Below, in pieces: positions 14,818 through 19,219 of a stretch of 19,219 nucleotides of DNA. Below the pieces are notes generated by a model. It was not told the DNA's origin. It did not search any database and was given only the letters and a program-made list of their open reading frames with translations. The stretch covers positions 1 through 19,219 of the forward strand of contig JBBQSU010000067.1 in the NCBI GenBank assembly GCA_038234815.1, read 5' to 3'. Source of the DNA: JBBQSU01 sp038234815. GTDB taxonomy: Bacteria; Planctomycetota; Phycisphaerae; Tepidisphaerales; Tepidisphaeraceae. How positions within the stretch are numbered: the first letter of the stretch is position 1; the number at the start of each line of letters is the position of its first letter. The position numbers and the translations under genes were made by a program.

Positions 14818-15657
14818 TCAATCGGGTCGCGATGAGGATTCCGGCGGATTGGGCGTATCTTGCCGCTCTATCTCTTTGCCCTTCACCGTCAGCCGGGTGG
14901 GGTGGCCGAACCAGGTGTGATTGCCGGCGGCGTATTTTTCCTCCATCAGGTTTTCCACGTCCTGCATCGTGCCTGCGGGGCTTACCCAGCCGTGGTCGAT
15001 GTCGGGAAAATCCAGGCGACAATTCTCGCATTTCTTGCCGTCGTAAAAGCGGATCGGGCACCAGAAGCTTTCGACGTTCCGCAGCATTTCGGCGCCCAGT
15101 GAATACACGCCCGTCATCCAATCGCAATACAAGCACCAAATCAAGTCGTGACCCACCAGGCCCTCGAACTTCTGCCGGCTCACGTTCACCCACTCGCCTA
15201 AGCGATATTTCGGGAACTTCAGCAGCCACACCAGCATGGGATAAGTGAAAAGTTCCAACAAGCGAATGAACAAAAACCCCGGCAGGGCCACTGCGGTCAC
15301 CCACAGGGCCAGGTGATTTCGCCAGCGGCCGATCGAACGGTTGATGAACTTGACGATTCGCGGGCCTTGCACGGCGCGCGGGTGGGTCAGTTCGTGATAA
15401 GCGATCCAGACGAACAATCCGATCACCTGCCCGGCGATGCAGCCGACAATTCCCCGCCAGCCAAAGACGCACCCCAGCGCCACCCATGGCACCCAGGTGA
15501 AAAGCGAGACGATCGCATCCAGCCCAGGGGCGCGCGTCGCCAGGTTCGACAGAAATCTGGGCAAGTGCGTGAGAAAAACCGCGAATAAGGTCACCCAGAT
15601 GGCGGCGATACCGAGGGATTGCAGCAGGGGAAGCCAGGGTTGCATTTGCGTAATCAT
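14818..15657 (-). CDS. Multi-pass membrane protein with a cytoplasmic or periplasmic Cys cluster, function unknown
   Basis: A 279-residue protein. Hydrophobic segments lie at about 11-31, 49-66, 68-87 and 116-146. The hydrophilic C-terminal part carries five cysteines: CLYC (175-178), Cys200 and CENC (210-213), within LIWCLYCDWMTGVYSLG and SFWCPIRFYDGKKCENC. Two CxxC pairs with an extra Cys suggest a zinc or iron-sulfur binding site, and histidines at 88 and 92 (YHELTHP) sit at a membrane end. I associate the WCLYCDWMTG wording with a conserved uncharacterised family but cannot name a function. The start at 15657 is the first in frame and has no convincing Shine-Dalgarno sequence. It follows the porin on the same strand, but a strong terminator and 306 bases separate them, so it is its own unit. 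Confidence 0.75.
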   Translation of the reverse strand: MITQMQPWLPLLQSLGIAAIWVTLFAVFLTHLPRFLSNLATRAPGLDAIVSLFTWVPWVALGCVFGWRGIVGCIAGQVIGLFVWIAYHELTHPRAVQGPRIVKFINRSIGRWRNHLALWVTAVALPGFLFIRLLELFTYPMLVWLLKFPKYRLGEWVNVSRQKFEGLVGHDLIWCLYCDWMTGVYSLGAEMLRNVESFWCPIRFYDGKKCENCRLDFPDIDHGWVSPAGTMQDVENLMEEKYAAGNHTWFGHPTRLTVKGKEIERQDTPNPPESSSRPD

Positions 15658-15963
15658 CCAGCGCGGTGCGGGGAATACAACCCTGAATCGTTCTTCGGCG
15701 GCGCACCAACCGGCAAGATGCGGCCATTGCGGGCTTGCGCAGCGGAATTGCGCCGGGTCGGTCGAGGTTCATAAGCTTGCCCCTTTCCGGTCATGAAAAA
15801 CTGCCAGCCCCAGTAAAGCCTTGCGACCCGCAACAGCCGTGATTAAAGCCGGCTCGCGGAGGCGATGCGAAGCTAACGGACACCCGCCGCGAACGAACAA
15901 AGCCGGAGCGGCTTGTGGGCCGCTCCGGCGTAGGCTTTTTCTATCTTCAGATCCAGACGATAC
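15658..15963. other. 306-base gap between the porin and the membrane protein
   Basis: The porin-proximal part holds the bidirectional terminator at 15902-15929. The rest is gene-free. An ATG at 15772 on the minus strand is preceded by GAAAGGGG, which looks like a ribosome binding site, but its frame runs through the whole membrane-protein gene in a non-coding-looking composition. I found no clear promoter for the membrane protein. Confidence 0.5.
15902..15929 (-). terminator. Rho-independent terminator after the porin, possibly bidirectional
   Basis: A perfect 11-base stem, GCCGGAGCGGC and GCCGCTCCGGC, has a six-base loop. On the minus strand it is followed by TTTGTT, 35 bases beyond the porin stop. 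On the plus strand TTTTT follows within seven bases, so it could also stop transcripts from the other side. Confidence 0.8.
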
Positions 15964-17301
15964 TTATATACGAATCTGGAACTGGAGACGAAGGACGAAC
16001 TCGTTCCCACCGCCATTGGCCAGATAGCCCAGGCCGGTCTTGTCAGTCGGCACGGCATTGGGCAGGTAGGTGAAGTCCAGCGTCAGCCGGGCATTATTGC
16101 CGGCAGCACCATCGGCACCCAGATACCGGTGCATACCCAGTGTCCATTCCGACACGATATCATCATTGGCGACGAAATCCTGATCGAAGCGGACCACATC
16201 AGCCCGACCGAAAACTTCGTATTCCGGGTTGAGCAGATAACCGGCCTGTATCAGCCCGCCGTAGTCAAACCGAGTAGGCAGGCCGGCACCGCGGGGTTCA
16301 GTCAAAGCGCCGGTGACGGCACCATAGATGTTCCACTTGCTCTTGATGACATAGTGCGCGCCCACTTCACCGCGATAAATGGCCGCGCCGGCGAAGTCCG
16401 ACCCGCTGAGGCTGCAGCCCAGCACGAACGTGTCGGCCTTGGTGCCCTTGGCGGTAAGGATCGTATGGTCACTCCACTCGCCACCCAGCTTATAGTCGGC
16501 CCGCAGGAATCCGCCGATGCGTGGCCGGCTGTCCGGTGGGGTGTCCTGGAAGTTGGTGTTGATCGTGTTTTCGCCGTCGGAAATAATGGCCGAGGCGTGC
16601 AGCTTGTCTTGCGGCCCTTTATACGAAAGCATCACGCCCTGTTGACGCGACCCCATAGCGTTCTGACCGATCAAATCATTCATCAGCGAACGCTCGACCG
16701 CCAGCTGGTCGATGTCACTGACGCCGGATTCTTCGTGACTCACAGTCGATTTGAACTGCCCGGCCGTCAGCGTCCATTGCTTGTTGAAATCGTAGCTCAT
16801 CCAGATGTCTTCCAGCACGATACCCGACGCGTTGCGATCGTTGGCCAACTGCAGCCTGTACCTGATGTCGCTGCCGAAGAGGTTGCCGCCCAAATATGGC
16901 TTCATCCGACGCACTTCAAAGCCATTCTGGATGTCCTCGTCCGCCCCACCGTTCTTCCCGTTTTCACGATAGGTGGTGACATGACGGAACTGCACCAGCA
17001 AACCCGGCTTCATCACAAATCTGCCGTTTTCGCTGCGGATAAACAGGCCCTTGTCATAGCCTGCCGTGAGACCGACGGCCCCATCGGCCAGGGTCGGCGC
17101 GTCCGCTGACTGCGCTGCGCTCGGCGTCAGCGACAGGTCGGTCGATGACTTCTGAGCTTTCATCGCCGTCACTTCTTCACGAAGCTGACGGATTTGATCG
17201 GCCATGTCGGCCGTGGTCGGTTCGGCCGCGCGGGCGGCTGTTCCGAGGCCCAGCGCGGCAACAAAGGCAGCGCTCAAGGCTCGTGTGGTCCAACGGTTCA
17301 T
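15964..17301 (-). CDS. Phosphate-selective-type (OprO/OprP-like) outer-membrane porin
   Basis: A 445-residue outer-membrane beta-barrel. The signal peptide is MNRWTTRALSAAFVAALGLG, with probable cleavage after TAARA (residue 26). A short coiled coil, MADQIRQLREEVTAMKAQ, follows (about 33-50), as in many PF07396-type porins, and would give trimer contacts. The barrel starts near residue 80 with alternating strands such as GLFIRSENGRFVMKPGLLVQFRH. LEDIWMSYDFNKQWTLTAGQFK and FGRADVVRFDQD are typical of the OprP family. The last strand, EFVLRLQFQIRI, ends in Ile rather than Phe. It would let anions or phosphorylated compounds cross the outer membrane, which shows a Gram-negative envelope. AAGGAG precedes the ATG by seven bases. 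No Pho box is evident upstream, so phosphate control is not supported by sequence. Confidence 0.88.
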   Translation of the reverse strand: MNRWTTRALSAAFVAALGLGTAARAAEPTTADMADQIRQLREEVTAMKAQKSSTDLSLTPSAAQSADAPTLADGAVGLTAGYDKGLFIRSENGRFVMKPGLLVQFRHVTTYRENGKNGGADEDIQNGFEVRRMKPYLGGNLFGSDIRYRLQLANDRNASGIVLEDIWMSYDFNKQWTLTAGQFKSTVSHEESGVSDIDQLAVERSLMNDLIGQNAMGSRQQGVMLSYKGPQDKLHASAIISDGENTINTNFQDTPPDSRPRIGGFLRADYKLGGEWSDHTILTAKGTKADTFVLGCSLSGSDFAGAAIYRGEVGAHYVIKSKWNIYGAVTGALTEPRGAGLPTRFDYGGLIQAGYLLNPEYEVFGRADVVRFDQDFVANDDIVSEWTLGMHRYLGADGAAGNNARLTLDFTYLPNAVPTDKTGLGYLANGGGNEFVLRLQFQIRI

Positions 17302-17336
17302 ACAATGACTCCTTCCGCGACCTCGATGGGTCTGCG

Positions 17337-17366
17337 ATTAGTGGGACTTTTTCACTCACAGGTCAA
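17337..17366 (-). promoter_or_regulatory. Candidate sigma70-type promoter of the porin
   Basis: Minus strand: TTGACC (17366-17361), 18-base spacer, ACTAAT (17342-17337). The -35 matches five of six consensus bases and the -10 four of six. The -10 box is 36 bases before the porin ATG. Confidence 0.4.
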
Positions 17367-17540
17367 AGCCGCCTAAGGCAGCAACGTCTCGGCCCAACCA
17401 ATAGGTCGGATCGGCATTCCAGTGCCGAAATATTTAGCCGAGCCGAAAAAACGCCCGATCCAGTCGAAAATCAGCAGCACCGGCTTCTGATACGATCGAC
17501 CGCAGGGCTGGTGTAAAGCCGCGACCGGCACCATTTGATG

Positions 17541-17573
17541 AGCGCCATGTTCGAGTTGCGCTAGCTTTTTTTT
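17541..17573 (+). terminator. Weak terminator- or attenuator-like hairpin
   Basis: AGCGC (17541-17545) and GCGCT (17558-17562) form a short stem, followed three bases later by eight T residues (17566-17573). No plus-strand gene ends just before it, so it would act as a leader attenuator of the methyltransferase gene or block stray transcription. The stem is short. Confidence 0.25.
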
Positions 17574-17597
17574 CCGCGCGCAATCGCTCGCAACGCT

Positions 17598-17626
17598 TTG
17601 CCCGGCAAAGCCCCATCCGATATACC
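17598..17626 (+). promoter_or_regulatory. Candidate sigma70-type promoter of the homocysteine methyltransferase
   Basis: TTGCCC (17598-17603), 17-base spacer, TATACC (17621-17626); each box matches four of six consensus bases. It gives a leader of about 40 bases before the ATG at 17673, with AGGAGG inside it. Confidence 0.4.
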
Positions 17627-17672
17627 TGACTTCACCAGAATCGTCCCGACCACAAATTTGAGGAGGCCGAAC

Positions 17673-18590
17673 ATGCCAGAATCGCTTATCACTGAAATCC
17701 GTCGTCGCGTGCTGCTCGGCGACGGCGCGATGGGCACCCAACTGCAACTGGCCGGCCTGGCGCCCGGCGAATGCGGCGAGGCCTGGAACCTCACCCATCC
17801 CGAGCGCGTGCTGGCCATCCAGCAAGCCTACGTCGCTGCCGGCTCCGATTGCCTCATCACTAACACCTTCGGAGCCAGCCGGCTTAATCTCGATCGTCAC
17901 GACCAGGGCAAAAACACTCTGGCCATCAACCGCGCCGGGGCCGAGCTGGCCCGCAAGGCGTTCGGCAAACAGCCCGGCTTTGTCCTCGGCGACATCGGCC
18001 CGTTCGGTGGCATGATGGAGCCGCTTGGTGACATCCCCACGACCGACGTCTTCAACACCTTCTATGAGCAGGCGCGTGCCTTGGTGGACGCCGGTGTCGA
18101 TGCCCTCATCATCGAAACCCAAACCTACACCGACGAACTGCAACAGGCGGTCGATGCCGCCCGGAAGGCCGGAGCCAGTCTCGTCATCGCCAGCTTGTCG
18201 TTTGACGTCGGCCAAAACGACGACCTGCACACCATGATGGGCGTGTCGCCCGAAGACGCAGCCACGTTCGCCAAATCCGGCCAGTTCGACGTGCTGGCCC
18301 TGAACTGTGGCCGCGGAATGGACATGCCCCACGCGGCCCGGGTCATCCAGCGATTCCGATCCAATTGCTCTCTCCCCACGATGGCCCAACCGAACGCCGG
18401 CACGCCCGTGCTGTTGGACGGCAAAATCGCCTACAAGCAAAGCCCGGAAGAAATGGCCGCCGGGCTGAATGACCTGCTGGCCGCAGGGGTGAACATCGTC
18501 GGTGCCTGCTGCGGCAGCACCCCCGCCCATATCGCCGCCATGCGCCCGCTCGTCGATGCCCACAATCGCGCGACGAGTCCGACCGGGTAA
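17673..18590 (+). CDS. Stand-alone homocysteine S-methyltransferase domain protein (MetH N-terminal module type)
   Basis: A 305-residue zinc-dependent methyltransferase of the PF02574 family, which transfers a methyl group to homocysteine to make methionine. The opening LLGDGAMGTQLQ (14-25), GSDCLITNTFGAS (57-69), VLGDIGPFGG (104-113) and ALIIETQT (144-151) are family motifs. The zinc ligands are Cys212 in LNCGRG and Cys279/Cys280 in GACCGSTP. In full MetH this domain is followed by folate, cobalamin and reactivation domains; here the gene stops after the first module. It therefore needs a methyl donor protein elsewhere (a split MetH or a corrinoid protein) or uses S-methylmethionine or SAM. 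The start is decided by a perfect AGGAGG six bases before ATG; the longer open frame is ignored. It diverges from the porin. Confidence 0.88.
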   Translation: MPESLITEIRRRVLLGDGAMGTQLQLAGLAPGECGEAWNLTHPERVLAIQQAYVAAGSDCLITNTFGASRLNLDRHDQGKNTLAINRAGAELARKAFGKQPGFVLGDIGPFGGMMEPLGDIPTTDVFNTFYEQARALVDAGVDALIIETQTYTDELQQAVDAARKAGASLVIASLSFDVGQNDDLHTMMGVSPEDAATFAKSGQFDVLALNCGRGMDMPHAARVIQRFRSNCSLPTMAQPNAGTPVLLDGKIAYKQSPEEMAAGLNDLLAAGVNIVGACCGSTPAHIAAMRPLVDAHNRATSPTG

Positions 18591-18614
18591 GACCCCTATG
18601 AAGTCTTGCGTTTT
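18589..18614 (+). terminator. Weak terminator-like hairpin after the methyltransferase
   Basis: AAGAC (18589-18593) and GTCTT (18603-18607) form a 5-base stem overlapping the stop codon, and TTTT follows at 18611-18614. It is weak; transcription may instead be stopped by the hairpin at 18721-18750. Confidence 0.25.
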
Positions 18615-18709
18615 GATCGACCCGCCAAGCCCGGTAAAGTGACCGATCGCCTGAAAAACCAGGGCGATGAACGACGCCGTAATGTCCCCGCCGGAGGTCG
18701 AAAATTGGG

Positions 18710-18750
18710 AAAAAAGGGGTCCAAAGGGGGTCCCAAAGAGGTCCCTTTGG
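18710..18750 (-). terminator. Terminator of the small repeat-bearing gene
   Basis: On the minus strand CCAAAGGG (18750-18743) pairs with CCCTTTGG (18728-18721), and six T residues follow (18715-18710) after a five-base spacer. It begins six bases beyond the stop of the small gene at 18756. Its presence supports that gene being real. Confidence 0.55.
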
Positions 18751-18755
18751 CGTCG

Positions 18756-19097
18756 CTAGGGTGTCTTGGGGAGATGCTTTCCGGGTCCAGCGGGGTGTTG
18801 GGAGGGTCCGATTTGTCGCGCCCCTCCGATGCCGTCAAGGAAAGAATTTCCCGCGCGGTAAACGCGTGCCAGGAACGGGACATTTGTAAGTTCGGCTTCG
18901 CCGAACGATATCCCCGGTCCGAACTCAAAGCCGCACAATGAACGCGCCGCGAAGGCCCGGGTGGCTAGTGGCACATTTGCAGGTCCGGCTTCGCCGAACG
19001 ATTGCCCGAGTCCCAAGCCAACACCGAGCAATACCCACGCCGCGCAAGCGCGGGCGGCTAACCGGGCGAACGACGTCATCAAGTCATTGGTGGTCAT
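18756..19097 (-). CDS. Small hypothetical protein with a hydrophobic N-terminus and two 31-residue repeats
   Basis: A 113-residue protein I do not recognise. The start at 19097 is chosen because AAAGGAG lies six bases before ATG; the frame also opens at 19154 without such a site. The N-terminus MTTNDLMTSFARLAARACAAWVLLGVGLGLG has a hydrophobic stretch (about 17-31) that could be a membrane or signal segment. Two units about 31 residues apart share the pattern L-G---G--SFGEA--NVP--AR: the first has SFGEAGPANVPLATRAF, the second SFGEAELTNVPFLARVY. At DNA level the units share 36 of 44 bases, exactly 93 bases apart, each around a GGC-TTC-GCC hairpin. The tail is Gly/Pro/Lys rich. A terminator-like hairpin follows. 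It may be a degenerate coding remnant carrying palindromic repeats rather than a functional protein. Confidence 0.45.
   Translation of the reverse strand: MTTNDLMTSFARLAARACAAWVLLGVGLGLGQSFGEAGPANVPLATRAFAARSLCGFEFGPGISFGEAELTNVPFLARVYRAGNSFLDGIGGARQIGPSQHPAGPGKHLPKTP
18877..18920. repeat. Direct repeat copy 1 (44 bases, hairpin-centred)
   Basis: Shares 36 of 44 bases with 18970-19013, exactly 93 bases (31 codons) away. The centre GTTCGGC-TTC-GCCGAAC is a perfect 7-base-stem hairpin. Copy 1 encodes the second SFGEA unit of the small minus-strand gene. Confidence 0.75.
18970..19013. repeat. Direct repeat copy 2 (44 bases, hairpin-centred)
   Basis: Second copy of the repeat at 18877-18920. 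The same hairpin is present with one mismatch in the stem (GTCCGGC-TTC-GCCGAAC). It encodes the first SFGEA unit of the small minus-strand gene. Confidence 0.75.
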
Positions 19098-19124
19098 AAT
19101 ATACTCCTTTACCCTGAGGGCAGG

Positions 19125-19156
19125 AGTTGCGCGAATTGGCGCTTTTTCGCGCAACT
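19125..19156 (-). promoter_or_regulatory. Perfect 11-base dyad upstream of the small gene
   Basis: AGTTGCGCGAA (19125-19135) and TTCGCGCAACT (19146-19156) form a perfect inverted repeat around a ten-base spacer, ending 28 bases before the ATG at 19097. It could be an operator in DNA or a 5' leader hairpin in RNA. The sequence further upstream to the window end is very AT-rich, as expected for a promoter, but no clear -35/-10 pair was assigned. Confidence 0.45.
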
Positions 19157-19219
19157 TGGAGTGCTGCGAAATGCACTTAACTCTCTGCGCATAAATGTTT
19201 TGTAAAAAATTTTATTTTT

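Larger units (their letters stand above)
17302..17672. other. 371-base divergent intergenic region (porin / homocysteine methyltransferase)
   Basis: No gene is supported. It contains a candidate porin promoter near 17337-17366 (minus strand), a small hairpin plus eight-T run (17541-17573) and a candidate promoter for the methyltransferase at 17598-17626 (plus strand). I looked for cobalamin, SAM and SAH riboswitch cores, which would be natural before a methionine gene, and saw none. Confidence 0.6.

Noticed and set aside
14702..15772. 356-codon minus-strand frame starting after GAAAGGGG
   Set aside because: The start has a decent ribosome binding site, but the frame overlaps the membrane-protein gene completely and its sequence is Arg-rich and featureless.
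17302..17672. Possible Pho box before the porin or cobalamin riboswitch before the methyltransferase
   Set aside because: No CTGTCAT-type direct repeat and no B12-box-like core could be found on either strand.
18591..18612. CCCTATGAAG resembling part of a SAM-I riboswitch core near a methionine gene
   Set aside because: It lies after, not before, the methionine gene, and the required downstream GCAACC-type core and stem partners are missing.
18606..18941. 111-codon plus-strand frame after the methyltransferase
   Set aside because: Starts at TTG without a ribosome binding site and is antisense to the small gene that has a strong site; low-complexity composition.

Overview
The window looks like a chromosomal segment of a Gram-negative, GC-rich (roughly 60%) environmental bacterium. 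A member of the Planctomycetota, perhaps Phycisphaerae, is my best guess. The reasons are large cytoplasmic-looking glycoside hydrolases for fucose- and rhamnose-type sugars, an adenylosuccinate lyase of the longer eukaryote-like type, a phosphate-type outer-membrane porin, and mostly single-gene transcription units. This placement is inference from gene content; there is no rRNA here.

Layout. Positions 1-1614 (+) hold the end of a CBM9-like carbohydrate-binding protein followed by a compact GH29-like alpha-L-fucosidase. Converging on them, 8085-1722 (-) carries NADP-isocitrate dehydrogenase (icd), a lipase-type alpha/beta hydrolase, an overlapping xylose-isomerase-like TIM barrel, and a 1047-residue GH106-like glycosidase. 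Upstream lies an orphan sigma54 activator without a sensor domain (9280-8288, -), then a 389-base gap, then purB (11100-9670, -). A small antitoxin-like gene (-) and an ASCH-domain gene (+) diverge from a 63-base spacer, and argH follows (+). Next are a lower-GC PD-(D/E)XK nuclease-like gene (13487-14740, +), a Cys-rich membrane protein (15657-14818, -), a phosphate-selective-type porin (17301-15964, -), a divergent stand-alone homocysteine S-methyltransferase domain (17673-18590, +), and a small unknown gene with an internal 31-residue repeat (19097-18756, -).

How they fit together. The glycosidases at the left edge look like a polysaccharide-breakdown patch. The rest is housekeeping metabolism (TCA cycle, purine, arginine, methionine) mixed with small accessory genes.

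The points most worth a second look are these. A 46-base double-hairpin palindromic element sits in frame inside argH and adds about 20 residues near the ArgH C-terminus. Three neighbouring genes (purB, ASCH, argH) have a -10-like hexamer 6-7 bases before the ATG and no Shine-Dalgarno sequence, so they are probably leaderless. A lower-GC block lies in the middle of argH, and a 34-base argH-like echo overlaps the stop codon of the adjacent nuclease gene. The small repeat-bearing gene has a strong ribosome binding site, an upstream perfect dyad and its own terminator. No CRISPR array, tRNA, rRNA, IS element or prophage was seen.
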